NCBI GenBank assembly: GCA_910586485.1
Contig: CAJUIA010000026.1
Coordinates: 1-58,685 of the forward strand
DNA length: 58,685 bases
Origin: an uncultured Acetatifactor sp.
GTDB lineage: Bacteria; Bacillota; Clostridia; Lachnospirales; Lachnospiraceae
Direction: 5' to 3'
This document shows, one piece after another, positions 41,637 to 50,713 of this stretch; position 1 is the first letter of the stretch, and each line of letters begins with the position of its first letter. The notes under the pieces were generated by a model. That model ran no database searches. It saw only the letters and a list, made by a program, of their open reading frames with translations, and was not told the DNA's origin. The position numbers were made by a program, and so were the translations under genes.

Positions 41637-43130
41637 TTATTCCTCCGCCCAGGCCAGTGCGCACCTTACCGCCTTCTTCCAGCCCTTCAGCAGCTCTTCC
41701 CGCCGTTCCTTCTCCATGCCCGCCTCAAACACTCTGCCAATCTGCCAGTTTTCCCTGATCTCTTCCCGATCCTTCCAGTAACCCACCGCAAGACCGGCCA
41801 GATAGGCAGCCCCCAGGGCTGTGGTCTCAATACATTTCGGCCGGTGAACCGAGGTGTTTACAATATCCGCCTGAAACTGCATCAGAAAATCATTGGCGCT
41901 GGCGCCTCCGTCCACCTTCAGGCTCTTTAAGCACATACCGCTGTCCTGCTCCATGGCCCGAAGCACATCCGAGGTTTGATAGGCAATGGACTCCAGTGTG
42001 GCCCGGATAAAATGCTCCTTGCTGCAGCCTCTGGTAAGCCCCACCACGGTCCCCCTTGCATACTGATTCCAATAGGGTGCCCCCATTCCCGCAAAGGCCG
42101 GAACAATATAAACTCCCGCCGTATCCTCCACCGCCCGGCAATATTCTTCGGACTGCCCGGCGCTCTTAAGCATACGCATACCGTCGCGGAGCCACTGGAC
42201 TCCTGCACCGGCCACAAACACGCTGCCCTCCAGAGCATACTCCACCTCTTCGGAGGTGCCCGCCGCAATGGTCGTCAGCAGGCCCGATCCGGACGCGATG
42301 GCTTCCTTCCCCGTATTCATCAACAGGAAGCAGCCTGTCCCATATGTATTCTTTACCTCTCCCTGCTCAAAGCAGCACTGACCGAACAGAGCCGCCTGCT
42401 GGTCTCCCGCCGCCCCTGCGATGGGAATCTCGCCGCCAAGCACCGAGCCGTCCGTATGCCCGAAGATGCAGCCGGAAGGCTTTACCTTTGGCAGAATACA
42501 GGCTGGAATCCCAAATCTTTCCATGATTTCCGTATCCCAGCAAAGCCGGTGAATGTCAAAAAGCATAGTCCGGGAAGCGTTGGTGTAATCCGTTACATGA
42601 ACCGCCCCCTTGGTCAGATTCCAGATCAGCCAGGTATCCACCGTACCGAAGAGCAATTCTCCCGCCTCTGCTCTTTCCCTGACCCCCGGCACATTTTTCA
42701 AAATCCATGCAATTTTGGAAGCGCTGAAATAAGCATCCGGCACCAGACCTGTCTTCTCTCTGATCTTTTTGTCAAATCCGTCTGCCTTCAACTCTTCAAT
42801 CATTTCGGAGGTCCTGCGGCACTGCCAGACAATAGCATTGTACACCGGCTCTCCCGTGCGCCTGTCCCAGAGAATGGTCGTCTCCCTCTGATTGGTAATC
42901 CCGATGGCCGCAATGTTTTCATGGGTGGCTCCCACCACCGCCATACACTCCGTTGCCACGGCCAGCTGAGAAGACCAGATTTCCATGGGATTATGCTCCA
43001 CCCATCCTGGCTGTGGATAAACTTGAGTAAATTCTTTCTGGGACATGGAGCAGATATTTCCTTCTCTGTCAAACAGGATACAACGGGAGCTTGTGGTCCC
43101 CTGATCCAGTGCCATAATATATTTATTCAT
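41637..43130 (-). CDS. glpK: Glycerol kinase GlpK
   Basis: 497 residues, FGGY sugar kinase. Start MNKYIMALDQGTTSSRCILF; substrate and ATP motifs include DRRTGEPVYNAIVWQCRRTS, the phosphate loop NTYGTGCFLLMNTG and the C-terminal LKVDGGASANDFLMQFQAD. It phosphorylates glycerol to glycerol 3-phosphate. It is the last gene of the glycerol operon, 18 bases after the DUF1667 gene, and needs no transport gene here. GGAGG precedes ATG 43130. Copy B of the palindromic element begins 18 bases after its stop. Confidence 0.97.
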   Translation of the reverse strand: MNKYIMALDQGTTSSRCILFDREGNICSMSQKEFTQVYPQPGWVEHNPMEIWSSQLAVATECMAVVGATHENIAAIGITNQRETTILWDRRTGEPVYNAIVWQCRRTSEMIEELKADGFDKKIREKTGLVPDAYFSASKIAWILKNVPGVRERAEAGELLFGTVDTWLIWNLTKGAVHVTDYTNASRTMLFDIHRLCWDTEIMERFGIPACILPKVKPSGCIFGHTDGSVLGGEIPIAGAAGDQQAALFGQCCFEQGEVKNTYGTGCFLLMNTGKEAIASGSGLLTTIAAGTSEEVEYALEGSVFVAGAGVQWLRDGMRMLKSAGQSEEYCRAVEDTAGVYIVPAFAGMGAPYWNQYARGTVVGLTRGCSKEHFIRATLESIAYQTSDVLRAMEQDSGMCLKSLKVDGGASANDFLMQFQADIVNTSVHRPKCIETTALGAAYLAGLAVGYWKDREEIRENWQIGRVFEAGMEKERREELLKGWKKAVRCALAWAEE

Positions 43131-43148
43131 AATCAACCTCCACTCAAA

Positions 43149-43550
43149 TCATTTCCGGGTCTGCAAACTAACCAAGCATGCCGCAGTTTTCAGCGCGCAG
43201 GTCCTTGTTGCAATCACATTCACCCCGGTCCCGCATACGTTTTCTACCACCACGTCCCCCATGCACACCGGCGCGGGCAGCTCAATCTCCTTCAAGACCC
43301 CCATACAGTCCATAATCTTGTCCTTCGGAATATCCGCAGCCGTCTTTACGGATACAACGGGAAGCTCCCCGCCGCTCACCTTTACCAGACTGGTGACAAT
43401 ACGCCTGGGGTCCGTCAGCTCCTTTGTCACATAATCCGCCCCCCTGGGACAGGTATTTCCTGTAATGCTTTTAATTTCCTTTCCTTCCGCCTCCACCGTT
43501 ACATTACACCCTAATGGGCACCCGATACACACAAACTCTTTTCTTTCCAT
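43149..43550 (-). CDS. DUF1667 protein of the glycerol operon
   Basis: 133 residues from MERKEFVCIGCPLGCNVTVE. Conserved cysteines CIGCPLGC and GNTCPRG near the N-terminus, plus PVCMGDVVVENVCGTGVNVI at the C-terminus, fit the DUF1667 family and suggest metal or Fe-S binding. These proteins occur in Clostridia with a GlpA-like dehydrogenase and a second FAD oxidoreductase and may act as the small electron-transfer subunit, taking the place of GlpC. That role is inferred from context. Placed between the two oxidoreductases and glpK. Confidence 0.88.
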   Translation of the reverse strand: MERKEFVCIGCPLGCNVTVEAEGKEIKSITGNTCPRGADYVTKELTDPRRIVTSLVKVSGGELPVVSVKTAADIPKDKIMDCMGVLKEIELPAPVCMGDVVVENVCGTGVNVIATRTCALKTAACLVSLQTRK

Positions 43551-43628
43551 GTTTATCTCCATTTCTGCACTGCTTTCATGGCCACAACTGTATTTGAGGA
43601 CATATTTTTCAGCATTGATATTAAGCAG

Positions 43629-44999
43629 CTAAGCCTGGCGAATGGATACCGTAATTTCCTCCAGCCCTTCAAACTGCTGCAAATCCTGCTTTTTCAAAAT
43701 AATCTGTTCCATCTCGCCGGGCGCAAGCACCTTCTTCTTCCTGCTGCTCACTGTCTTTCCGTTAAAGGACACCTCCACCGCCGCGTCCCGGTAAACGTTT
43801 CCCACCCGGAAACGCACCACCTGAGAAGCCTCCATCCTGTCAATATTCAAGGATGCCGGAACCGTATAACGAACCCCGTTTACCGCCCTGATGGGAATCT
43901 GTTTCCCCGGCTTCTCCGCAGTCTCTGCCGAATGCCCGCCCTGCAGATAAGCCGCCGCACATTTTCCCGCCTGCAGTGCTTCCTCGGACACATAATCCAC
44001 CAGGTCATGGACATGCAGCACATTGCCGCAGGCAAAAACCCCCTCTTTATCCGTTTCCAGACTTTCGTTGACTTTAGGACCTTTTGTTGCCGGATTCATT
44101 TCCACCCCAAGAGTTTCCGACAGTTCATTCTCAGGAATCAGGCCGCAGGACAATAACAGAGTGTCACATTTGATCTCTTCCTCGGTGCCGGGAATCGGTC
44201 TGGAATGCTCATCCACCCTGGCAATCACAACAGCCTCCACTCGTTTCTTTCCTTTAATATCAACCACCGTATGCTCAAGCTTTAAAGGAATGCCGAAATC
44301 GTCCAGGCACTGCACGATGTTCCTCTTCAGTCCGCCGGAATAAGGCATCAGCTCCGCCACCAGCTTCACCTTAGCGCCCTCCAGCGTCATACGGCGGGCC
44401 ATAATCAAACCGATGTCTCCGGAGCCCAATATGACTACCTCTCTTCCGGGCATTCTCCCTTCCATATTTACATAACGCTGAGCCGTACCCGCAGAATAGA
44501 TTCCGGCAGGGCGATAACCAGGAATGTTCAATGCCCCTCTGGAACGCTCCCTGCATCCCATCGCCAGAATAACGGCCCTGGCTTCAATAGTATACAGACC
44601 TTCTTCCCGATTCATTACCGTTACCAGCTTACAAACATCATGTACGCCGGATGCGGCATTATCCACTGCTTTAACTCCTTCCTCGGATACCACGCTGTCT
44701 GCCCCAGCCTGCTGCGCTTGATCTGACATTTGTGTCAGATCAACCACCATGGTATTCAGCTTATAGGGAATCCCAAGCTCCAGCACCTTGTCAATATATC
44801 TGGCAGCATATTCCGGTCCCGTCAGCTCTTCCTTGAAGGTGTGCAGTCCAAAACCGTTATGAATACACTGGTTTAAAATTCCTCCCAGCCTGCCGTCCCT
44901 CTCTATAATTACCAGATCCTCCACGCCGTTTTCTCTTGCCGCAATCGCCGCCGCAAGCCCTGCAGGACCGCCGCCGATAATTACCAATTCTTTTTTCAT
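43629..44999 (-). CDS. FAD/NAD(P)-dependent oxidoreductase of the glycerol operon (GlpB-like role)
   Basis: 456 residues from MKKELVIIGGGPAGLAAAIA. FAD-binding GGGPAG; a second Rossmann motif VVILGSGDIGLIMARRM; EGVFACGNVLHVHDLVDYV near the C-terminal FAD site. It belongs to the two-dinucleotide-binding oxidoreductase family. Flanked by the GlpA-like gene and the DUF1667 gene, it probably passes electrons from glycerol-3-phosphate oxidation to NAD(P) or a carrier. The real start is 44999; the frame runs to 45050 in the intergenic region. Partner role inferred. Confidence 0.88.
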   Translation of the reverse strand: MKKELVIIGGGPAGLAAAIAARENGVEDLVIIERDGRLGGILNQCIHNGFGLHTFKEELTGPEYAARYIDKVLELGIPYKLNTMVVDLTQMSDQAQQAGADSVVSEEGVKAVDNAASGVHDVCKLVTVMNREEGLYTIEARAVILAMGCRERSRGALNIPGYRPAGIYSAGTAQRYVNMEGRMPGREVVILGSGDIGLIMARRMTLEGAKVKLVAELMPYSGGLKRNIVQCLDDFGIPLKLEHTVVDIKGKKRVEAVVIARVDEHSRPIPGTEEEIKCDTLLLSCGLIPENELSETLGVEMNPATKGPKVNESLETDKEGVFACGNVLHVHDLVDYVSEEALQAGKCAAAYLQGGHSAETAEKPGKQIPIRAVNGVRYTVPASLNIDRMEASQVVRFRVGNVYRDAAVEVSFNGKTVSSRKKKVLAPGEMEQIILKKQDLQQFEGLEEITVSIRQA

Positions 45000-45085
45000 C
45001 TTTCCTCGCATTCCGCCGCACAGGGGTTTGCACAAGCCCCTCCCCGGCATTCTAAATCAATGGAAATCACCTGCACCACAATTTC

Positions 45086-46510
45086 CTATTCTGTCAGGAA
45101 TTCGCTCCCCTCGTCGTTCTTTCCAATTTCCGCCATATCACAGCCCAGCTCTCTGGCCAGAATCTCCACCGTTCTCGGAGAACAGAAGCCCGCCTGGCAG
45201 CGCCCCATACCAGCTCTGGTACGACGCTTTACCCCGTCCAAGGTGGTTGCCCCCAGGGGTCTGCGAATGGCATCCACGATCTCGCCCTCCGTCACCATCT
45301 CACAGCGGCACACCACATCCGCATAAAGCGGATTTTCCTTGATCAGCCGCTGTCTCTCTTCCGGATCCGCAAGCGCCATGCTGGGAATCCCCTTTCTCGT
45401 GGCAATAAAGGTTTTCTTTTCCTCCGCCGGAAGATATTTCAGCACCATCTCCGCCATGTATTTTCCTAGCGCAGGCGCGCAGGTAAGGCCAGGCGATTCT
45501 ATGCCCGCCGCGTCGAAAAATCCGGGCGCATCTTCCACCGGTCCGAGGATAAAATCCTCTTTCTCCGTGACTCCGTGAGCACGGAGCCCGGCAAAGGAAG
45601 TGATAACCTGCCCTGCGGGAAGCCCTTCCACGCTGAGTGCCGCCCGCCTCATCAAGTCTGCCATACCCTCTCCCGTGGTGTTTACGCCCTCATAATCTTC
45701 TATATCCACCGCTGTCGGCCCCGCCAGCAGATTACCGTGAACCGTGGGCGTCACCAGCACACCCTTGCCGTATTTTGCAGGCAGCTGGAAAATAGTCCTT
45801 GTGACCCAGCTTCCCACCTTCTTATCCATCAGACAGTACTCGCCTTTCCTGGGGATTATTTTGATCTTCTGCCCGCTGACCATGTTATGAAACCGATCCA
45901 CATAAACTCCTGCAGCATTGACGACTGCCCTGCTGTCAAACGTCCCCTGATTTGTAATCACGCGATAGCCTTCCGGTATCTTCTGAATCTCCTGCACCTT
46001 TGTATTCAGCCTGAACATAACGCCATTCACCGCCGCATTTTCCGCCAGCGCAATCGTCAGGCCAAAAGGACAGACAATTCCTCCCGTTGGCGCAAACAAC
46101 GCCGCCACGGCATCATTCGAAATGTTAGGCTCAAGCTCTTTCAGCTCTTCCCTCTCAATGATCCGTAAGCCCTTCACACCGTTTTGCAGCCCCTGCTCCA
46201 GGAGCCGCTGAAGCTTATGCCTGTCCCCCTCGTCGAAACACAGCACCAAAGAGCCATTACGCTTAAAAGGGAAGTCCAGCTCTTTAGATAAATCCTCCAT
46301 CATCTCACTTCCGGCCACATTCAGCTTCGCCTTTAAGGTGCCGGGCACGGCATCAAATCCGGCATGTGCAATACCGCTGTTAGCCTTCGAAGTACCCTCA
46401 CACACGTCAGAGGCTCGTTCCAATACCGTCACACTCAAGTCATAACGTGCCAGTTCTCTTGCAACTGCGCATCCCGTTACCCCCGCGCCGATCACAATAA
46501 TGTCTGTCAT
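45086..46510 (-). CDS. glpA: Glycerol-3-phosphate dehydrogenase-like FAD oxidoreductase with BFD-type Fe-S domain (GlpA-like)
   Basis: 474 residues. DAO/GlpA-type FAD domain starting MTDIIVIGAGVTGCAVAREL, with SGIAHAGFDAVPGTLKAKLN and GIESPGLTCAPALGKYMAEM. The C-terminal 65 residues form a BFD-like [2Fe-2S] domain with CRCEMV and GMGRCQAGFC (four Cys). It resembles the catalytic subunit of anaerobic G3P dehydrogenase, making dihydroxyacetone phosphate. First gene of the operon, preceded by a strong promoter and a leader terminator typical of GlpP control. Closely related amino-acid or hydroxy-acid oxidases cannot be fully excluded, but glpK in the same operon supports this call. Confidence 0.9.
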   Translation of the reverse strand: MTDIIVIGAGVTGCAVARELARYDLSVTVLERASDVCEGTSKANSGIAHAGFDAVPGTLKAKLNVAGSEMMEDLSKELDFPFKRNGSLVLCFDEGDRHKLQRLLEQGLQNGVKGLRIIEREELKELEPNISNDAVAALFAPTGGIVCPFGLTIALAENAAVNGVMFRLNTKVQEIQKIPEGYRVITNQGTFDSRAVVNAAGVYVDRFHNMVSGQKIKIIPRKGEYCLMDKKVGSWVTRTIFQLPAKYGKGVLVTPTVHGNLLAGPTAVDIEDYEGVNTTGEGMADLMRRAALSVEGLPAGQVITSFAGLRAHGVTEKEDFILGPVEDAPGFFDAAGIESPGLTCAPALGKYMAEMVLKYLPAEEKKTFIATRKGIPSMALADPEERQRLIKENPLYADVVCRCEMVTEGEIVDAIRRPLGATTLDGVKRRTRAGMGRCQAGFCSPRTVEILARELGCDMAEIGKNDEGSEFLTE

Positions 46511-46538
46511 AGTTGATCTTCCTTTCTCAAATATAGAT

Positions 46539-46592
46539 AAAAAGAGCCAAGCAAATCAATGCCATCCCTATGACATTCCCACTGCTTGGCTC
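46539..46592 (-). terminator. Leader terminator/antiterminator of the glycerol operon (GlpP-type)
   Basis: Minus-strand GAGCCAAGCA (46583-46592) pairs with TGCTTGGCTC (46544-46553), with an inner stem AATGTCAT/ATGGCATT closed by an AGGG loop, then five T (46539-46543). It sits between the glp promoter and the GlpA-like start codon, so transcription must read through it. This is the arrangement of Bacillus glp leaders, where GlpP with glycerol 3-phosphate prevents termination. glpP is not in this window. Confidence 0.88.
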
Positions 46593-46624
46593 CCTGCCTC
46601 ATACCCTCGCTGCAACATATGCTT

Positions 46625-46653
46625 ATTATAACCTAAATGCACGCAAACCGCAA
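46625..46653 (-). promoter_or_regulatory. Sigma-A promoter of the glycerol operon
   Basis: Minus-strand -35 TTGCGG (46648-46653), 17-base spacer, perfect -10 TATAAT (46625-46630). The predicted start is about 25 bases before the leader terminator. Confidence 0.85.
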
Positions 46654-46700
46654 GAACTATTGCAGTTTGTGTCAAGGTTACCCCCTTATTTCGTAACAGA

Positions 46701-46892
46701 CAGTTCAGACGCCCACATCTTGACGGCGACAGCCGTCCGCCATTCTCATTCGGACACGCTTGCGCTTGGGGCTCGACGTAACGGTACATAGGCAAGCACA
46801 GTACGCTTGCCAAGTACCGATGTCTCGCACAGTCCTCATTGAGAACAACAGCCGGCTATCACTTGTTACTTGATTATGGAGTGTTTGAACTG
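46701..46892 (-). repeat. 192-bp palindromic intergenic element, copy C
   Basis: Inverted copy of the element at 41428-41619, same length, with end sequences CAGTTCAGAC (46701-46710) and GTTTGAACTG (46883-46892), one base off a perfect terminal repeat. The central hairpin uses GGCAAGC (46791-46797) and GCTTGCC (46805-46811), where copy B has AGCAAGC and GCTTGCT: both sides of one base pair changed together. It begins five bases past the hflC stop and ends just upstream of the glp promoter. No target-site duplication is visible. Confidence 0.88.
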
Positions 46893-46896
46893 TCCC

Positions 46897-47766
46897 TTAC
46901 TTCCCATAAAATATCTGTGCAATCGGCGAATCCGGCGAAAGAATCACCGTCTTATTGCCGCCCTGCATGGAAAGCTTCAGGGCGTCCAGGCTCCTGACAA
47001 GGGAGTAAAATTCCTGCTTGGACTCGTCGTTATAGGCCTCAGCCAATATTCTCATGTACTCCGCCTCGCCCTCGGCGATCAGAATCTCCGCCTCCTTCTC
47101 TGCCTCGGAAAGCATTACTGTCACCTCCATATCCGTAGTATTACGGATGATCTGTGCCTCGGAGCTTCCTTCGGCGGTATAGGTGGCCGCAATATTATCA
47201 CGCTCGGAAATCATACGCTCATAAACCGCCGCCTTGTTGTCGCTGGGCAGATCCAGCTTCTTTGTTTCAAAGGACAAAATCTCGATGCCGTACTGATCCA
47301 GAGCCGTGCCGATATTACTTAAGATGGCATCGGACAAACCTCCGTTCCGCCCGGAAATCACATCATCCTGAGTCGTGCTGCTGATAATATTTTTCGTGGA
47401 ATTGTAAACAATGGCGTCCAGCCTGCCCTCCGCGGCGGTAACGGAACCGTTCAGCGTCTGTGCAAACTTGGTGGGATCCACAATATGCCACAAAATATAG
47501 CTGTCACAGATCATGGTCTTTTTATCGCTGGTAATCACATCCGAGGACGAAAGATCATAAAGCAGAATCTGTCTGGGCAAAGTATCCACGCTCTGAATAA
47601 AGGGAAGCTTAAAGCTGATGCCTGCCTTGGATACCACATGGTCGATCCTTCCAAACTGACGGATCAGGCTGTATTCATTTTCATTGGTGACGACGATACA
47701 GGATGCACCGGTTATCAGCAATATAAAGATCACTATAACCAATGTAACTTTTTTCACTGTTTTCAT
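46897..47766 (-). CDS. hflC: HflC, SPFH/Band 7 membrane protein
   Basis: 289 residues from MKTVKKVTLVIVIFILLITG: one N-terminal membrane anchor, then the SPFH/Band 7 domain and a helical region rich in Glu/Ala (ASEAEKEAEILIAEGEAEYM in outline). HflC forms a large ring with HflK that in E. coli surrounds and restrains FtsH. GGAGGTTAGT precedes ATG 47766. hflK is 59 bases upstream; no ftsH is in the window. Confidence 0.93.
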   Translation of the reverse strand: MKTVKKVTLVIVIFILLITGASCIVVTNENEYSLIRQFGRIDHVVSKAGISFKLPFIQSVDTLPRQILLYDLSSSDVITSDKKTMICDSYILWHIVDPTKFAQTLNGSVTAAEGRLDAIVYNSTKNIISSTTQDDVISGRNGGLSDAILSNIGTALDQYGIEILSFETKKLDLPSDNKAAVYERMISERDNIAATYTAEGSSEAQIIRNTTDMEVTVMLSEAEKEAEILIAEGEAEYMRILAEAYNDESKQEFYSLVRSLDALKLSMQGGNKTVILSPDSPIAQIFYGK

Positions 47767-47825
47767 ACTAACCTCCATCATTCCGCTCTGCGGAATCTCA
47801 AATTGTTATAAAATATGACGCTTCC

Positions 47826-48911
47826 TCAGTTCCCTTCAGTGCCGTCTGCCGTTGAACCGTTCGCCGCCGCACTGCCGCCGTTTTCGGAGGTGCTGCGCCC
47901 GGAATCGCTGCCTGATCCGCTGTCCGAGTTCCCAGTAAAGGATTCCAGAGGATATATGGTCTGTACATCGCCGCCCTCACTTTGAATAATGACCTTTAGA
48001 TCCGGCAGCACTTCCTCCATAGCCTCAAAAAACATGCGCTGTCTTGTCACGGCAGGATTTTTAATATACTCCTGATACATGGCGTCAAACCGGGCCACCT
48101 GGGCGGTAGCCTCGTTGATCCGTTCGGTCTTTCTGGCCTCCGCATCCTTCAAGATGCCGTCCGCCTTTGCCTGCGCGGAGGGAAGCTGTTCATTGCGGTA
48201 CTTATTGGCATTGTTCAGCGCCGTCTCCTTACCCTGCTTTGCAGTCTCCACTGCTTTAAATGCTTCCATGACTTCTGCGGTAGGCGGCTCCGAATCCTGG
48301 ATGGTAATATTTACCAGCTGGATGCCTATATCCTGAATTTCCAGCCGCTCAATAATCATCTCCTTAATGGCTGCTTGAATTTCGTTTTTGCCGGTAGTCA
48401 GCACATCGTCCACTGGATAGCTGCCAATGACGGTACGAATGCAGCTCTGGCTGATATTACGCAAAATTTCCAACGGAAACTGAGAAGCATAAAGTGCCTT
48501 TACCGGATCACTGTAACGGTATTCCACATAAAAGTCCACATCAATAAAATTAAAATCCGAGGTGATCATTAAAGACTCGTCCGCAATGACCTCATTGCTG
48601 TTGCTGCTGTAGCCGATGGAAAATCCCTGGATCGTGGTATTCACCTTTTTTACCTGCTGGATAAAGGGGATTTTAAAGTGCAGTCCCGGCTCCGTCACTG
48701 CAGCAGCCTTTCCTAAAGTAATCAGCACCGCCTGCTCCTGCTCCTTGATCTCATAGGTGGAATTGAACAGGAGGATAATGACCACCAGCACCGCCGCTAC
48801 GATGCCGATTATTTTCCCGTTGGAAAATTTTCTCGGCCTGCCGCCCTCGCCTCCGTCCATGGTCGTAAATCCGTTCCTTTTGTTGCGAAATGAATCACCG
48901 CTCATACGCAT
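47826..48911 (-). CDS. hflK: HflK, SPFH/Band 7 membrane protein
   Basis: 361 residues (or 359 if the second Met, at 48905, is used; either fits the ribosome site). Cytoplasmic N-terminus with a Gly-rich GGEGGRP patch, a membrane helix (about 33-50), the Band 7 domain (KEQEQAVLITLGKAAAV onward), a helical stretch and a Ser/Gly-rich disordered C-terminus (GNSDSGSGSDSGRST). It pairs with HflC. The gene is divergent from the receptor kinase across a 260-base region that carries the kinase promoter. Confidence 0.93.
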   Translation of the reverse strand: MRMSGDSFRNKRNGFTTMDGGEGGRPRKFSNGKIIGIVAAVLVVIILLFNSTYEIKEQEQAVLITLGKAAAVTEPGLHFKIPFIQQVKKVNTTIQGFSIGYSSNSNEVIADESLMITSDFNFIDVDFYVEYRYSDPVKALYASQFPLEILRNISQSCIRTVIGSYPVDDVLTTGKNEIQAAIKEMIIERLEIQDIGIQLVNITIQDSEPPTAEVMEAFKAVETAKQGKETALNNANKYRNEQLPSAQAKADGILKDAEARKTERINEATAQVARFDAMYQEYIKNPAVTRQRMFFEAMEEVLPDLKVIIQSEGGDVQTIYPLESFTGNSDSGSGSDSGRSTSENGGSAAANGSTADGTEGN

Positions 48912-49077
48912 TCTCCCTTCTCCCGTAAAAAGTCCCGTATTAAAATATAGCTGTCCGAAATATATTTCTTACGCTTCCGAACAGTTACATTCTATATCAC
49001 CTATGGAGAAAAAACAACGGAAAGTAAGGCACGTTAGAAAACTTTAATATGCAGTTTATGAACGGTTTTCATTTGGC

Positions 49078-49106
49078 TTGTCAAAGATATTAAAAAATGT
49101 TAAACT
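49078..49106 (+). promoter_or_regulatory. Sigma-A promoter of the Ser/Thr kinase gene
   Basis: -35 TTGTCA (49078-49083), 17-base spacer, -10 TAAACT (49101-49106). It lies in the hflK-kinase divergent region (48912-49177), in which I see no other feature. Confidence 0.65.
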
Positions 49107-49177
49107 ATGAGCGCCTGCAGAAAAATCTACAAAATATTGATTGGTATATGCGCAAGGGTACGTAAAGAGGGATGCCT

Positions 49178-50674
49178 ATGGAAGCGGAATACAAAGAGCT
49201 AAAACTGCTGAAGCAGAGTGAAAAAAGTACGGTTTACCTGGTCTGTTCAGGGGAACGGAAATATATCCGTAAGGTACTGGCCGGACAGCATCCCGTCTAT
49301 GAGGTCTTAAGGGACAATCCTCATCCCGGCCTGCCAGGGCTGCTGGAGGTAACTGTCTCCGAGAATTCCACTACGATCCTGGAAGAATATATAGAGGGAC
49401 AGCCGCTGGGGACGGTCGAGCTGTCAAAAAGGCAATTCTCAACGGTTGTCAAAGAGCTTTGCTCCGTTCTGACGTTTCTTCACCAAAAGGGTATCATTCA
49501 TCGTGACATCAAGCCCTCTAATATTATGCTTACAGAAGAGGGACATGTGTACCTCATTGATTTTGATATTGCACGTATGCCCAGGGAAGGCCTGGATCAG
49601 GATACGCGGCAGCTGGGCACCAGGGGCTTTGCTTCCCCGGAACAATACGGCTTTTCCCAAACGGACCAGCGAACGGACATCTATGCTCTGGGCACGACTT
49701 TGAAGCTGCTTTTAACGAAAAAGACTGAAAAGCCGCATTATAGAAAAGTTCTCCAAAAGTGTACTAATTTGGACCCGGATCAACGCTACCGTTCCGTGGA
49801 GCAGTTTCAAAGGGCTTTTTTCCCCACAAAGCGGAATTTGCTGTGGAGCTGTACGGCAGTCTGCCTGTCGGCTCTCATCGGGATCTGCGCATGGAAGCTG
49901 CCTGCCCTTCTGAATAAGGAAACAGCCGGAACAGCAGGCAAAAATGTTTCTCTTCCCGCTCTGCCCATGCCGGAAAACGTGCATTGGAACGGAGAAACGG
50001 GCATTGCTGAATGGGATAACGTGCCGGATGCAAAGATCGGCGAGGAAATTCAGTTCCACTTTAGGCTGTACAGACAGGATACGGCGGACACACCGAATCC
50101 GGAGGATGACAGCTTGTGTTATGAAGCTCTGGTCCGAATGGGCGGCAAACCCGCAGACAAAGATGTGCTTAGCTGGAATGTAGTGAAATCATTGAGTGAA
50201 AACGGCTTATACTACTTTACAGTATCCGCCGCAGGAGACAATATTCAGTTTACGGACAGCCCTTATGCCATGTCCGACGTCTTTGAATACACAGGCGAAG
50301 CTGCTCCGCCGCTGCCGGCTCCTGAGGGACTCGCCTGGAGACTGGTGGAGAAAAACAACACCCGGTACTATTATGCCACCTGGAGCAATCTTGACGATTA
50401 CGAAGACAATGATACCTTTAACGTAACATTCTATGACGAGACCGGCACCTATGTGATGAATAACACCTGGCCGTTGTATTATATAAAGCAAGAGGGATAC
50501 GGCGGGATCATTATTCGCTCACAGTTTCTGGTACAGGGCCACAAATACCGGTTTACCGTTCAGGCTTATTCCTCCAGGCCCAACGAATACAGCTCAAGTC
50601 CTATGCCGGATCCGGTACCGGAGGAATACTACAGCCCCTGGCTGATATTCGGACCGCCTGAAGAAATGGAATAG
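49178..50674 (+). CDS. Receptor-type Ser/Thr protein kinase with extracellular FN3-like domains
   Basis: 498 residues from the ATG at 49178 (GAGGG seven bases upstream; the ATG at 49172 is too close to it). Kinase domain residues about 5-215: no glycine loop (KQSEKSTVYLV instead), a candidate ATP lysine in YIRKVL, catalytic HRDIKPSNIML, DFD in place of DFG (LIDFDIARM), GTRGFASPEQYG and DIYALGTTLKLLL. A membrane helix (about 224-244) leads to an external part of about 250 residues with two FN3-like modules (MPENVHWNG.., APEGLAWRLVE..). There are no PASTA repeats, so it is not the PrkC/IreK kinase. It is convergent with the XRE gene. Confidence 0.88.
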   Translation: MEAEYKELKLLKQSEKSTVYLVCSGERKYIRKVLAGQHPVYEVLRDNPHPGLPGLLEVTVSENSTTILEEYIEGQPLGTVELSKRQFSTVVKELCSVLTFLHQKGIIHRDIKPSNIMLTEEGHVYLIDFDIARMPREGLDQDTRQLGTRGFASPEQYGFSQTDQRTDIYALGTTLKLLLTKKTEKPHYRKVLQKCTNLDPDQRYRSVEQFQRAFFPTKRNLLWSCTAVCLSALIGICAWKLPALLNKETAGTAGKNVSLPALPMPENVHWNGETGIAEWDNVPDAKIGEEIQFHFRLYRQDTADTPNPEDDSLCYEALVRMGGKPADKDVLSWNVVKSLSENGLYYFTVSAAGDNIQFTDSPYAMSDVFEYTGEAAPPLPAPEGLAWRLVEKNNTRYYYATWSNLDDYEDNDTFNVTFYDETGTYVMNNTWPLYYIKQEGYGGIIIRSQFLVQGHKYRFTVQAYSSRPNEYSSSPMPDPVPEEYYSPWLIFGPPEEME

Positions 50675-50713
50675 AAATGGAATAAAAACGGAATAAAAAC
50701 AAACTCACAGCTT

